Source of the DNA: Phylloscopus collybita
Lineage: Eukaryota; Chordata; Aves; Passeriformes; Phylloscopidae
Assembly (NCBI GenBank): GCA_027886175.1
Contig: JAJNNQ010000006.1
Coordinates: 6,262,001-6,326,000 of the forward strand
Length of the DNA: 64,000 bases
Direction: 5' to 3'
Part shown: one piece after another, positions 37,951 through 51,800 of the stretch
Layout of the letters: every line of letters begins with the position of its first letter
Position numbering within the stretch: position 1 is the stretch's first letter
Program-made: the position numbers and the translations under genes
The notes under the pieces: model-generated
What the model saw: only the letters and a program-made list of their open reading frames with translations
Databases searched by the model: none
What the model was told of the DNA's origin: nothing

Positions 37951-38297
37951 TGTCCTGTTCTGTCCAGGATGGTTAATTTTTGCAGTAGCGAGGAGCTGGG
38001 AAGGCCAAGGCCTAGAGGTTCTTTGATACCATGTCATGTTGTTTTTCAGGGGTGAGGGAGGGGCTCACTTCTAGATCAGCATGGTAGGGTTGTCTCATTA
38101 CTGTTGCAAATGAATTGTTCTTATCTCAACCTTTGATCTTTATGTTTTGTTCTTCCAATTCTCCTCTCAAGCTGCAGGGGAGGGAAAAGAGGAGAGGGGG
38201 TACAAGCAAACAGAACATTTTGCTTGTTCTTGCACTTTGCTTGGAAGCTTTTCAATGGCAGCGCTAAATTCAGGAGTACCAGTCCTAAACCATGAAT
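37951..38297 (+). mobile_element. Decayed LTR related to the copy at 55.0 kb
   Basis: It begins TGTCCTGTTCTGTCCAGGAT and GGTTAATTTTTGCAGTAG, resembling TGTCCTGGTTTCAGC..GTTAATT of the 55-kb LTR. It has the shared block ATTGTTCTTATCTCAACC (38113-38130) and a following CCAATTCTCCTCTCA, then AGGGGAGGGAAAAGAGGAG. It ends CCTAAACCATGAAT, resembling TTAAAACCACAAAA. An ATACCATGTCATG block near 38019 matches the promoter-proximal part of the longer family members I remember. No target duplication is visible and the termini have decayed. Confidence 0.6.
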
Positions 38298-41200
38298 GAC
38301 CCAGTTTTAGGATGGGAGAGAGATGAGAAGCACTTTGTGTCTCTTGGAAGCACTCTGTGTGCTATTTTAGCCTTGATGAGATTCACAGCCCTTGATAAAG
38401 AGGTAGCAGTTACTGAGGGCTTTAGAACAGATTTTCTCTTCCCAGGAACACAACTAGTGGGACTTCCTGAAGCATGCCAGATACCAAAATGTACACTTTG
38501 TGGTTGTTAAATAATAGTCCTCTCATGCTCCATGCTTGTGAAGTTGCTTCTAAGGGTCAGCTAGTCATTAGACCTTTCACCCTATCTTCCTATTTCTTGG
38601 CATGAGAGAATTCTCACCAGCCCATTAGAGAGTTAGAAATCATCAGGAGTGTGACCAGTGGGTTTCTGCTCAGTGAAGTGATCCAAAGGAGATCAGGTCT
38701 TACCTGTATTTCTTGACATGAGTATTTCAGTTGTTCACCACCATTTCCCTGATATGGGCTCTGTGGTTTTAATTTTTTAATTCTACAACTTGGAAACCAC
38801 ACTGTCTCTTCACTGACCTACTTAATTGATCTGAAAAACATGTCCTACCTAATTCTGCTTACAGTTGGGCTGTTCTACATCTATTTCTGAATCTTGATAC
38901 TGAAGTGAATCTGAGTCGTCCTTGGTAATTTCAGTCTGCAGTCATTTTGTTTTGCCCTTGGTGAAGCTGAGTGCTAATGGGTAAAGCTAGGTGTCTTACA
39001 TTGTGAGTAAGTCCCTTCCTCTGAGTTAGCAAAAACATTGTGCAATAATTTTAGTATTTATAACAATATAGCTTAATATTAATCTACTTGTTAGTCGCTG
39101 TTTGCAAAGCAGAACATAAAGTCTTATTTTCTCCTCACTTCTCTCTGTATTGCCAAAGCAATTTTGCTAGCCAAATTGCATTCATTCTTTCCCAGAAAGG
39201 TCGTAAAAAGATATGGAGGACTATTATTCATCTACACTCTTTACTTTCACTCTAGTTTGTATTGTAATCAGAATAATTTAATCTACTATCTCGTGGCAGA
39301 GTAAGTCTAAAGAATATAGTACTATTACTAAATTATCTTATTTGTTTTAATATCTCATTGTATGCAGGTTATATCACCTCTGTGTTTTGATATCTAACAG
39401 AAATGTCATTATTTTAACCAATGAAATAATTATGTGAATAATATAAAGAAAAGTAAAATACAAGATACAATACACTATGAAATACTGTTCCTCCTCTGCT
39501 GCACAGATATCTTTTTTTTAAATAGGAATCAATTTTTCTTTAACATCTGTATTTGCTGCAAAGGGAGAAGAAAATAAAAATTAGCACTTATAGTGGGATA
39601 AATATAGTACAACTGATTTTTTTTTTTTTAATTCCAAAAGACCGTTCTCATTATTATCATTACTTTTAATAGAAAAATCACACACATAAAGATAGGCATT
39701 AAAAGTTTTCTTAATTTAGGTTTTTCCCAAACTAGCTTGCTTTATATATTCTAGTTCAGTAACACATTATAGTTAAAGAAATTAGGGAATGAAAAACAAA
39801 TTTTAAAGCATACATTTGTAGCTACATGGTCTGAATTTCTAGGAATTTTGTAAGGTCCCAGTAGTCATTATTCTATTTGCTGCAAGAATTTAGCAATCCA
39901 AAAACGGCACAGATGAAAAAAGAGTTCCTTTAGGAGAAAGAGGAACCTCCCTTGTGCACACTAAATCAGTGCCTTAGCAGAGTCTGGCAGTTTTGTCTTG
40001 AATTAGTGGTTACACAAAGGTAGGGTGTGTTCCAGAGCTCCGTGCATGGAGGGATTTTCCACAAGTGAATATCTCCTTTCTTTGTTAAAAAGTATTCAGC
40101 TACCTTCAAGAGCTAGGCCTTTTTATTTTCCCAAAGCAGAATACGGATGTCAGTAAGGCTTTGTCTTACTAGGATTTTCCAAAATAAAGTTTTCACTTTT
40201 GTTGAAGTGCATATATTGGAAATATACTTGATTTTTAATGTACATTTTATTTTCTGTTATTTTCTATTCAATGTTTTAATCTAAGAATATTTCAACATTT
40301 CATTTAATGTTTTAATTTATTTTGGTTTTATGTTATTTTTATAATCTTAAAATAATTTTATTACATGGACTTTTACAGCTAATTGTGTCTGGAGGTATGG
40401 AAACTTTTATATTTAATTTTATTATTTAAATTTCTGGTTTATTATGTAAGTTCAGTTATGACAGGCTGTTGCAGTTTTGTTAAGCAGCTGTTAGTGATTT
40501 AAAAATAAAATCATAATATTATGCTATGGCTGTATATATTAGAAGCAGTTACTCACTTTTCTCTATTTAATCATGTGCCGTATATGAGCCAATGTGTGGA
40601 TAGATGTAACAAAATTTTTACATTCCCAAAGCATAGACATAAAGGTGGCCTAAATGTGGGGAAGCCAACATTCCATTATCATGTCACTTAGTCTTAACTT
40701 TGTAGTAGGTTACTATGTAGTCATATTTCTTGGCTTGCAGGTAAAAATAAGGGGTTAAGGTTACCTTTCTTCGGATGTTTACGTAATTTCCGTACCAGTT
40801 TAGGACACTTCTACTCTCTTAAAAATTTGCTGTAAATTATTCCAACAGGTGAAATCTGTTGATCCCTAAAGGCATATGAGCATATCCAGGTGTTTCCATG
40901 GATTTCAGTTCTTATTTTTCAGGAGTGGATTTGATGTCTAAAGACTCTGTCTTTCTTAATTTGAAATTTCTGGTAAAAGAGTACTTGTTTATACATCAAA
41001 ATATCAGCTTCAATCCATGTATACCTTAACACAAAAATTTTCCACTGCAACTGATATGTTAATAAAATTATTGTGATTGTATATTAATTGTAATAGTGTT
41101 GCACAGGACTATGAGCTCAAAAATCAGTTTGTTCCTATTACCTATTTCATATTTTTCATTAGATTACAATTATATCTGGATTTAACATCCAAGATATATA

Positions 41201-41509
41201 TATAAAAAATTCTTTTGGAGAATGTGTAATTCCAAGTAATTTATACTGAGAATATGGCACGTACATGCATACAGCAAGGAAACAGGTGAGAAAGCAAACA
41301 GAAAATAATTTGTGGATTTATCATGTAGGAGTAAGAAACACACACATATTTGTTTATCATGTCCTATGTATAGGAGCATCGAGCTATTTAAGCAAAGCTC
41401 ACATTAGAGTAGTAAGAGTAAAAATACAAATTAATGTTTAATAATAATGATGAAATAGCGAGTTTCTAGAATTTACTACTTGGAAGTTCTTGAAACATGT
41501 TTTTCAAAA
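38298..41509. other. Unique A+T-rich non-coding DNA
   Basis: No recognisable gene. The segment 38300-38830 is richer in G+C than its surroundings but matches nothing I know. Confidence 0.5.
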
Positions 41510-42450
41510 ATGTTCAACAGAACCTGAGGGCACAACATCACCACCCTTAGCCCTCCTTGACTTTTGTGATAGGCAGGAGGGCTCAGTTCTCCGCAGCTCA
41601 GAAGGTATTGAGAGCTTTTGTGCTGCCTTTACCTGCACCTGGTCCAGCAGGAGCTGCTGCTCGTCCACGGCTCTTCATAGGTCATGGACCAAATGTGGCT
41701 TTCTCCTTTCTTCACTGCAGAGATGCAGCAGCAAAGCAGTAAAGCAGAAGATGGGAGGGCTGGTGAGGGAAAGCTGTGAGAATTGGTTCAGAGACAAAGC
41801 CAGCCAGAAAATCCTCTTCTAAGCACTTTTCCACTAAATAACAATGATTTACCAGATTTGTAGCCCATCTCAGTGCAGTTCTATTTCATCAACACTGCCC
41901 AAGCTCTCGCAAGTGAGTTCACCCATCCCCTCACTGCTCTGCTAGCAAATTTGATCTGCTCTGTACCCCTGGTTCTGTGTGTCTTGCTTTCTCCTGATTG
42001 TGCTGATGTGGGTCTGGGTATACCCAAAAGCCATGGTTCACTAGTGCTGGGAGAATACCACTACAGGAGCTGGTGATTGTCTATCTGGTCATCCAGCACT
42101 TTTATGATGTCTGTTCAAATTAAATAAACAATACCAATGGGCTCAAGGACTGTTCTCAAGCGCAACTCTCCATGAGTTCCTTGATGCAGGTTTGGCTTAT
42201 GAAGGAAATATTCTCCCAGACATTGCCCCAGCCTGGTTGAGGGATGGCACAGGAATTACAAGTTAGCTATTTTAGAAGGGAAGACAGTTTGCCAAGTGGA
42301 CACTAGACACACCATGCTTTTGTTGAGGGATCGTTCATTATGCCTGATTTACAACTTATTCTAGTGTGTTTTCCCTATATAATAAACTGTTCCCTGATGG
42401 ACTGCACCTGACCGCATTAATCTCCTCTCAGAGGAGGTAGTTTTGACATG
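41510..42450. other. G+C-richer island of unknown origin
   Basis: About 0.9 kb with higher G+C than its flanks. It holds three overlapping plus-strand frames: 41490-41822 (110 codons), 41557-41742 (61 codons, rich in A, P and R) and 41873-42076 (67 codons). Near 42377 there is TATATAATAAACTGTTCCCTGATGG, resembling an LTR polyadenylation region. It could be an old LTR or a retro-copied fragment. I cannot define termini or a parent gene, so no function is given. Confidence 0.3.
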
Positions 42451-44351
42451 TAAGAATATTAAAGTTGCCTTTTTTTTCCAGCTGAAGAATTGAAAAAACA
42501 TATTTACCTCTGGACATCATACATGCACATTTCCTTGAATCAGGACAGCTTTGTTGCCATCAGGATTTGAGATAGCTTGGTTGCTAATCCCTTTTCTGAT
42601 TGCAAAAGTGACATACATTTGGAAAACAAAAGAGTAAAATTGAGGTAAAATTATGAAATAGAATTATTTTCAAATTTCACTTGAAAAGTGTCTAAAGAGA
42701 TAATATAGAGCATAATTTAAATGTATAGGCTGTAACAGTCTCAGTACAGAGCAGTAGGTTCATGAGTTCTATCATTGGCTCTGATAGAAATTCCTTCTGG
42801 TGTTGCTTAATTCACTCACCCTAGCTGATTTATCATGGAAATGCTAGAAGGCATTGAAAAGAGGGCTTATTGTAATAACATCACAGGTATTTATGATAAA
42901 CAATTTACTGCAAGTTTTACATTGCCAAGTGGTTTGCAACCACATTTATTACAACTGTTAAAAACTGCATTATCTTGTGTCTTGTGATATATGCACTTTC
43001 TGTTCTTCACATATTTTTTCTATAGCACAAAAATAACTAAAACTTTTGAGGAAATCAGTGAAAAATTGATTTTATACATTTAAGCGATCATTTGAAAAAA
43101 ACACAGGCTATTGCATGTCAACTTTGTTACAGACATGAGAGTCTTTAAAAAATCAGAGGTAAGGCAACTTTTATTTTTGGAGAATCCTCCTCAGTTAAAT
43201 TGCATCAGTCATAGACAGATTGCTGCAGGTACCATAAATAATTACTTCAGAATATTGATATTTCCTGTTTCTTTTCTAGTTTTTAACCATAGTGTCCAAT
43301 TTGCCATTTTTCTCTGTTTTCATCCCAGAAATTTCACGTTCTGTTTTTGGCTTTGCAGTTTTAGAGTGATTAAAAAGTCTTTTTTCAGTGACCTGAAACA
43401 GTACACCTGGAGGCTAAAATTTTGAGTCAGTTTTACCCTCAATCCATCTGTCTTATGGAGTGAGTTAGTTCTGAAAGCAAATCTTGTCTGAAGCACACAG
43501 TGAGCATCAAGGCTGAAGGGACAAACTCTGACGTGAGTAGGCAAGGTCAGCTTCAGGTTTGTCTTGTGGAATTAAATGGCATAGACTTGTTTTGGGACTG
43601 GGCTTTTATCTCTGCAGCTGCACATCTCTGAGGGATTAGTTATATTAGTCAGTAGCAGAAGGCAGAAGACGGGCATGTGAGATTCCTTGCAATGCCTGGA
43701 TACTGCTTGTGAATGCTTTGGCTGGTAATCAGTCATATTTCCTGCTTCTAACCTCCAACACCAAACATACATCTCCATGATTCACCTGTCTGGACACATC
43801 ATTGTTCACCTGTCTTACTCATGGGTGGCTCTTTTTATTTCATTCCTTTAGAAACAGAGGGTTTTGATTTGATTTTTACAGTTGTTATTTGACTTCCCTG
43901 TTTTTAATTCAAATTTAGACAAAATTTAACAGATATGAATATGTAAAAAGAAGTATGGACAACATCTGCTGGCATATGTTGACAATTTTGAGAGGCTAGA
44001 AAAAACCTCAGAAGTGAGGGAAAACAGTCTTTTTAAAAGCTTTAATTGTGCACTATATATTCCCATTTGAGGACAATTTTTGCAAGTTACTTTGTTATTG
44101 TCTCTATAAATCAATAAATAAGTCCCCAGATTTTCAATACAGGTCTCTAAAGATATGCACATTAATCTGAGAAAGACAAGACCTTGGAAAAACTTTAAAT
44201 TATTAAGTTTCCTCTATGGCATTTAAGAACATGAATATACTTTTTCTAACCTATAATAATTTTATGCAAGTGTTATGTAGGAGAATGCATATTTTAAGTA
44301 TGACCACAACTTTAGCAGCTGTGTGATCAAAGGTGAATAGAATTGAGCTAA
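42451..44351. other. Unique non-coding DNA
   Basis: No gene or named repeat. Frames of 104 (43111-43425, plus) and 74 codons (43320-43544, minus) overlap on opposite strands with no motif. Confidence 0.5.
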
Positions 44352-44560
44352 ACACTAGTTCCAGTTGGAAGGAACCTCCAATGATCATCTAGACCAACTG
44401 CCTGACCACTTCAGGGCTAACCAAATGTTAGAGAATGTTAAGCGCATTGTCCAAACTCCTCCTAAACATTTGACTGGCTTGGGGCATTGACCACCTCTCT
44501 AGGAAACCTGTTTCAGTGTTTTACGATGCTCTCGGTAAAGAAATGCTTCCAAAAGTCCAG
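44352..44560 (-). mobile_element. CR1 fragment (3' side), split by an LTR
   Basis: Minus-strand CR1 near its 3' end: TTGGAAGGAACCTCCAATGATCATCTAGACCAACTG, AGGAAACCTGTTTCAGTGTTTTACGATGCTC and CGGTAAAGAAATGCTTCC. It stops at AAAAGTCCAG, where an LTR begins. The next CR1 block (CCAGTCTAAACATCCCCTG) resumes at 45239 after the LTR, so the two pieces are one element. Confidence 0.88.
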
Positions 44561-45238
44561 TGTGTGAGTCTGCAAAAAATGATTTAGAAGCTTTAGTTAT
44601 GAATACAATATAAAAGGTTTTATTGTTAAGTTTAGCATAGTTTGCACAACTTTAGAAAGGCCTTTTGTTTTAGAATGTATCTTTCTCGTAGTTTGATAGG
44701 AGTTTCTGGGGCAGCTACAGCCTCTGCCTGGAGACTTCATTGGTTCTTTCTTGTCTCATCCCTTCTGTCATGCATAATTTTCCCCTTGTCCATCATGGAA
44801 TCCTTATCTTTAAGGTCCAAGAGTTTCAGCCAATAGCTTAGCTAGACTCTCCTCAGACCACCCCCAAACCTGTGTTGGATTTGTTAGAATTTAAGTGACT
44901 TAGTTTGGCATGTTGTATTTGGATTGTTTTATTGGTTTCTGTAATTTGTACCCACCCCAAAATATGTAGTACAAAACCGCCCTGCAGCCGAGGCTCGGGG
45001 TCTCTCTCCGGAGGCTCCAGCCTGAGGCTGGGGGTTCCCCTGACCCCCTCCCCCCCAAATAAAGCCTCTGTTCCCTGAAAGCCTTGAGAGAGTCCCCTCT
45101 TTTTCGTCCCAGCCATGGCAGTGTGAGCCAACTGCCTGAGCCAAGACCCCACAAAACTGTATTGCTGGAGCGTATCAGAGCAGCCGGGGGCCCAGGCTGA
45201 ACACTGAGCTGGGCCAGAACCAGGTACGCACCGCAGCA
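44561..45238 (+). mobile_element. ERV1-like solo LTR nested in CR1
   Basis: The 678-bp element begins TGTGTGAGTCTGC and ends CACCGCAGCA, flanked by a perfect 4-bp duplication CCAG (44557-44560 and 45239-45242). A 4-bp duplication is characteristic of class I (gammaretrovirus-like, ERV1) integration. AATAAAGCCTCTGTTCC at 45059 is a typical gammaretroviral-style polyadenylation signal and sets plus orientation. The 3' part (44980-45238) is G+C-rich, unlike the surroundings. Minus-strand frames of 71-158 codons across it (for example 44853-45329) run from the CR1 across the insertion boundary and are not genes. No internal viral region remains. Confidence 0.88.
45059..45064 (+). promoter_or_regulatory. 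LTR polyadenylation signal AATAAA
   Basis: Canonical hexamer followed by GCCTCTGTTCC in the 3' third of the ERV1-like LTR. It defines the approximate end of the R region and supports plus orientation. Confidence 0.7.
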
Positions 45239-45875
45239 CCAGTCTAAACATCCCCTGATGTGCTTTGAACATATCCCTGCATCCTGTCTCTGGATCCCAG
45301 GTAGAAGAGCTCAGCACCTCCCACTCCACTTGCCCTCCTTAGGAAGCCATAAAGAGCAATGATGCCACCCCTCAGCTTCCTTTTCTTCAAAGTAGACAAG
45401 TCTGAAGTCCTCAGCTGCTCTTCATAGGACATTCCTTCAGGCTCTTTCACTAGGTCTGCTGCTTACTCTGGATGCATGGACCTTCATACCCTTGAGCTGT
45501 GGGGCCCACACAGGTACTCCAGGTGAGGCCACATCAATGCTGAACACAGCGAGGCAATCACTCATTTATCCAGCTCGTTATGCCGTGTTTGATGCACCCA
45601 AGGATGGGATTTGTCCTTTTGGCTGCCAGGGCACACAGCTGGCTCATATTGAGCACCCCCATATCACTTTCTGTAGGTCTGTTCTCCAGCCACTCCTTTT
45701 CCATTTTATATGATCCTGGTGTTTCTCTGGGTGCAGAGTCCAGAATTTGGTCATTGTCCTGTCATATCACTGATAGTTGCCCGGTGCTCCAATGTACCAG
45801 AACATGCTGCAGAGCCTCTTATTCCCTGAGAAAATCAACAGCACCTCTCAGTTTAGTATAATCATCAATAGTATT
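45239..45875 (-). mobile_element. CR1 fragment (5' side), split by the LTR
   Basis: Minus-strand CR1 continuing from 44352-44560. Reverse-complement landmarks are CCAGTCTAAACATCCCCTGATG, CCTCCTTAGGAAGCCATAAAGAGC, AATGATGCCACCCCTCAGCTTCCTTTTCTTC, AGTCCTCAGCTGCTCTTCATAGGACAT, GGGGCCCACACAGGTACTCCAGGTGAGGCC, GGATGGGATTTGTCCTTTTGGCTGCCAGGGC and TGCAGAGCCTCTTATTCCCTGAG. The last block belongs to the reverse-transcriptase coding region. It is old and full of stops. Confidence 0.9.
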
Positions 45876-48800
45876 GTCATAATTATTATCTAATTATTTT
45901 AAGTAAAAGAAATAGCATTACATAAAATTATTGCATAATATTTGTAAGATTATTTCCTTTTCATCCTCTTTCTCCTGCAATAATATATCATCCTCACATA
46001 TGCTGATCAGACTACCATCAAGAATTACTGAAAGAACCTTTTATAAAAGATATCAGAACAAGTGTTCTGCAATGTTCTTGTGTTGTATTTTTCTGGACTC
46101 TGCTGAGTGTTCATCTGAGACTGATATGAGTAGCTGAACTGTGTTTATTAACTCTTGGTAGCTCTTCCATGAATTTTTTTAATTGCTGTTGATCTTACAT
46201 TCAATTTTTCATGCACAATGTCTCGTTGAAATGAGTTCCATCATTTAACTGTGTTTTATGTGGAAGAGTGTTTTTCAGATTGACATCTAACAATTTCATC
46301 TCCTGCCTCCTGTTTTTGCTTTCTGAGACACTGGAAAAGAGCAAATGATAAAACCTGAAAAACAACCAACCAAACAAAAAACCCCAACAAACCTGTTTCC
46401 ACTTTCTTGGACACTTGTGGTTTGATAAATCTTTAATGTTTTAAAAATATTTAAGACTTTCTTAGGATGATGAAAATAGCATTCTTTTAATCACTAATTA
46501 TCACAATTCTTCTTTTGGTCATGTTACCTTTTCCTCTATTTTTTCAAGTTTTTGTTTTGCTTTGTTTTGTTGGGGTTTTTATTTTTACAAGGTGATTTGG
46601 TTTATTTTAACCAAATATTCCTGTTCCAGGAACATTGTGTATTCTACAGTGCCATAACATTGCTTTCTGATTAGTTCTCCATTCCTTACCGAATAAATTG
46701 CAATACTCAATTTGCTTGTTTGACTGCTTCTGAACATTAGGATGATTACTCTATTTTCATAGAATAATGTATTATAAGTCTGAAATATCTTTCCTCTGTA
46801 GTACGAGCTAATGCAAAGTCCTTCACTGTGCATACAAAGTTAGAATTGATTTTCCTGTTATTTTTCCCCATGAGTATCACTAACAATAATAATTTTCACC
46901 CTGTGAATCTAATCACCATAAAACATCATTAAGGCTAATTGAACATTTATATAGATAATCACAAACCTTACCCTGTTATATTAGAAAGTAAATAGATAAA
47001 CCCTCATACTTTTGGACAGAGTTGTTTGCTATGAAGAAATTAGGTTTTATAGTGCTTTCCCCCCCTCCCCGTTCTCCTTCCAGTTTGTTAGGAGTAAGGT
47101 CCAAGAATTTCTGTCTTCTGTAACAATGCTAGGAAATGCTGAAATTTTTGTCTCTGCAGCACTTCAGCATGTCACACATTACTCAATTTCATTGTCAAGC
47201 ATTCACTTGAATGAGTGGATGGAAAAGTAGTCAGAATTTGAAGCCAGCCTCTAAGGAAATGTTCCAGTAAAATGCTACATAATATTCAGTGATAAATGTT
47301 TACATTTTGACTGATTGCCATATTTTTCTGGTTATTTTCTTTCTATATTTTTTCTGGTTCTGTAACTTAATTATTCAGGCTATGAATAATTTCCGCTTTT
47401 CTGTAGCATGCCTAGTGTCATGCATATCACAGATAGGACACCAAACAAGAAAGTCTTATGTACATATTGTTGTAAAAATTCCTGTGTTACTATTACACAG
47501 TGTGGCAATGTCGCTTGACTTTAATGAAAATGAGAATAGTATAGAAGATTTTTGCAGCGTGTTTTGAAGGTAAGACAATCTTTGCCTTAATGCTTTCTCT
47601 TCTCTAACCTGCTTCACAGCAGAGTACCCTTGACTGAAAGCACTTAATTCATTGCCGTCATGAAATGCAGCAAAAGTTTCTATCATGTTATAACGTTAAG
47701 CCTGATTATTAAGAACTGTTATATGAGAAACTACTTTAAATTAATGGAACAAATTGAAATCTTAATTGCTATCTGTGATCTAGGCATACAGCATATGAAG
47801 TACTGGAACAAATTCTCTCATTAATTTATCTAGAAATTTGAAAGAAATGTCCTTCATGAGAAAATGCAGAGGGAGATATTTATTACATTCAATGTCACAA
47901 GCAGGGTGTTCTAATCTTGTTCTAATATGATTTGAGACAGAGATGAGAATGAAATAGAGGTAATTTTATGGTAGGAAAGCAGAATGTAGAAATAGAATTT
48001 TGCACCTTTTGGTATATTTGTAAATGCATTGGATGACTTCAAAGGATTTGCAGTTAAGTATATGGGTTTAAATTGACTTTATATTACACTAAGCACAATA
48101 GATGGGTCACACAAAAACATACCTGTAAAGAATATAATGAGATAGAGCATAATTACCAGATATTCTTTTGAATATAAAAACAAAATATATTTTTCATTAT
48201 TTCAAAGATTGATTGAAATTAAAAAATTAAAACCATAGAAATAAATTTTAAAAAATTCCTTGATTTACCCCTCTCTTTCCTATAAACTTATAATGACAAG
48301 GCTGTAACAGATGGCCTTTAGGCCTCTTTGGCCATCCTACTTTATGCTCTCTAATTAAGTCCAGATCACATCTTCCATCTGGAAAACCCTTTCTGGCAGC
48401 AGGAGTTCTGGTTGCAGGAGGCAAATAAGAGGCTGTACAGCAGGTTTAGAGACTCTGAGCAGCTAAAGTCTCCTCAAGCTGCCCTTAATAATATGTAAGC
48501 TTTAGCAGTAGTTTTCATATTAATCATAGTTGAACACATATATTCCTAAGTAAAATGAATTAAAATACAGCATGGACTCATGCAAAATTGACTTTTCCAG
48601 TACAACTTGATATTTTTATCTAACAAGTTGGATAATTCCTAGGTTAATTAAATGAAGGAAGCCTCATTGATTTTTATATTGGAAATTCAATCAGTGAAAC
48701 ATCACATAGAGAGTGGCAGCTGTTTTAAAGCTCAAATAATCCATTCCAGGAGTACTTGTGTAGGGGTGGAGCTCAAGTGCCTCATTCTCTTCTGGAATCC

Positions 48801-51800
48801 AAAAGGTATCCAAGACATTCATATGGAACTGGTTGCAATAGCATCAAACTTTTGGGAGATCTATGTTTCCTTGGAGTGATAGCTGAAGATGTAGTGGTTA
48901 TGGTAAAGCCTCAAAGTATTGTTAGGTACTTAATAACCTAATCTCATCTTTCTTGCCTGCCTTAAAGGGTGTAGACTCTACCCTTAAGCTCCACTACCTG
49001 TATTAACTAGGCCTTCAATTTTCTTTTAGGGGAATGTTGATCTGCTTTATGTAAAACCATGAAAGGAAAGAGAAATCAATGGATTTGCTTTACAAAAAAA
49101 AAGGCATCCTGAACTAAATTTTGCTGGAGAATTGTGGTAATGACCTTTAAATATTTGCTAATGGAAATAGGTAATAAAATAAATTAGGAGGACATCCTAA
49201 GAATTTTATGTGGCCTTTTAGATGACCTTAAGACAAACTGAAATAATAGGAATAGAGTGGAGTAAAATAGTGCAAAAAAGCTGGTCATACAATTCAGGAA
49301 CAGTTAGTATAATTTCTGGTATTGGCCCAGAAATCATCATCTGAAGACATCAAAGGATAAAAAGGAGTGTCAGAACAGAGGGTGATTTTTATTTACTAAC
49401 AGTGTATGAAAATGGAAAAGCAAATATTCTTTAATGAATGAGAATACATATTTCCAGTAAAAAGAAGAAATTGTTCATGTCATGCTAGCCACTGAACACA
49501 TGTGTATAGAGTCAAAATATGATCCTATCTGTTTAAGAAAAACTAAGACTTCAAACCTGCAAAAACCACTGTTAAGACAAGCAAGAGGACCAAAAGAAAA
49601 AAGAATCAGTAATTGTAGAAAAATGTATATTTTTTAATATCTATATTAAAAAAAGAAGATCAAGGAGTAAGAAAAGAAAATAGTAAAAATATATAATGTT
49701 TGTGGAAAGAATTGTAGATTGGTAGACAGAAACAAGTTTCTATCTAATAGAGCAATAAACCTTTGGAAATTTCTGGTTGGATTAGTGGATTCTTCAATCT
49801 AAACACAGATATTTCTTTATACTTTTCAGTTTTGAAGTCTGGGTCCCTACATGCTCAATATCCTGTGGTTTAACTTCTGTGTATGTTTTCCTATTCAAAA
49901 GAACAAAAAGAAAAATATTTATACAATATACTGCCTACTACAGGAAATTTTTGGAGGTTTATTTTTTGGGATAATAAGAAAAAAAAAGGCATTCTAAATT
50001 GATATTTGTTCATTTTTATGAACATTCTCATAATTCCCATCATTTGTTCTTGTTGGGCAGGATGAGAATATCAGAAGTGCACAATGCTTTTGATCTGAAA
50101 TGACTGCGTACAAATTTCACAAAGAAGGAAGATGTGCTGTTCCTTTTATTATCTTTTCTTTCCTTTACTTTTTCCCAAAGATAGGAAGTTAATAATTTAA
50201 ATAATTCCACTTCCTTTTAATAGAGGAAAGCATCACAAGTCATTACCCAGCTATAAGGTCAATAATGTGATCTCTTCCACACTTTCACTCCCCTGAGTCC
50301 CTTTCCCACAACACTCTACAGCTTCCTCTAACTCAGGGTAGAAGATAATATGGTCCCACAGTCCAGCTGAGACTGAGAAATTTCTGTACAGTGGTGGCAG
50401 ACTCTTTCCTCAGGTTCTGCATCAATGCTGTTCACAATCAGAAATTCTGCAGAAATTTCAGGATTCAGAAATTTTCACAGACAAAGGCAAACTCAACTGC
50501 TGACCTAACATAAATACAGATTATAAACCAAAATGGTTACCTTACCAAAATGCCTTTCTCTACTTTTTTCAAAAGTCAAAAAATTGACTTTTTTTTTTGT
50601 TTTTTTTTTTTAAGTCCTCATTGACTCACTCACATTTCCTTTTCCACTTAAATCCTCTACTCACTCCTTGTCTTGTTTGGTACATATCTTCGTGGCAGGT
50701 ACATAAGAAGCTTACATGTAAATTCTTAAATGCCAATGGGAAGATCATACAACCAACAGCTGAAATTACCCCCTACGTATCACTCTACACTTGTATGTAC
50801 CAAAAAGAAAAACATTCAGAAAAGAACTTTTGCTAACAAATTTTGATTTGAAGAGCTGATTTCAGTTTTAATTAGAGAACTGATCCTTGGAGTGTTCTTT
50901 CTTTTGTGTTGAAAAAAAAGGAGTACTTAGGCCACTAGACTTTTTTCAAGGGGAATTCATTTTTCTAAATGCAGTTATTTTGTCAGGAAATATGTATGTG
51001 CCCAAACTCTCTCTCCTACTTAGTAAACTATTCAAACACCACAGACTTGTCTTTTGACTTACATGAAGATTAAAATTTTGTGGGAACTGGAAAAATTAAA
51101 ACTATTTTAATCAATTCTTCAATCTAAAATAGGAAAAAATTTTAAAAAATTAAAATGTTACCACATATAACATTTGACATGACATCCCACAAAGATGAGA
51201 AAAAAAGCATTAGTAAACCTGGTCCTCATTTTTATCTATGCACTATAAATCTTGCAGCAACTAGGTAGAGCTAGAGGAGATAACTGACCTTTTATGTAGC
51301 TTTAATACTCAATACACACAGAAATAGAAGGATTTCAGAACATACCTGGGTATTTTTGTGTAGCAATCTTCTATTTTTTTTTTTTATTTATGAATAAAAT
51401 AAACAGTCCAAATAGAAATTTTTGCCAATCAACCAACAAAAAATAAAATTTTCTCCAGACCACATTTCCCTACGTCATTGATAGGGCACATAAGGCATTA
51501 TGATTGTAAGGTTTGTGGCACTGGTGCTAGTTTCTTACTACAGGTTTTTGAAGTGTCAGCCATAAACTTTTGTTAGAGACCCTGTGAGACTTAGGCAGCA
51601 GTAAAAATAAATATTTTTAAACATGCATTGAACAAATATATCTTCTGTTAAATCTGAACCAACTCTACAGGAAATGGTTTAAATTTAAAAATTTGATTTA
51701 AAAGCCATAGCTTACCTATGGTGTAGTATGAAACCAAAAGAAGCATAATATAGGAATAACCAACCTTTCTGATGACAGTATATGAGATAGAAGGCATGAG

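Noticed and set aside
44853..45329. 158-codon minus-strand frame
   Set aside because: It crosses the boundary between the CR1 and the inserted LTR, so it is not a single evolved gene.
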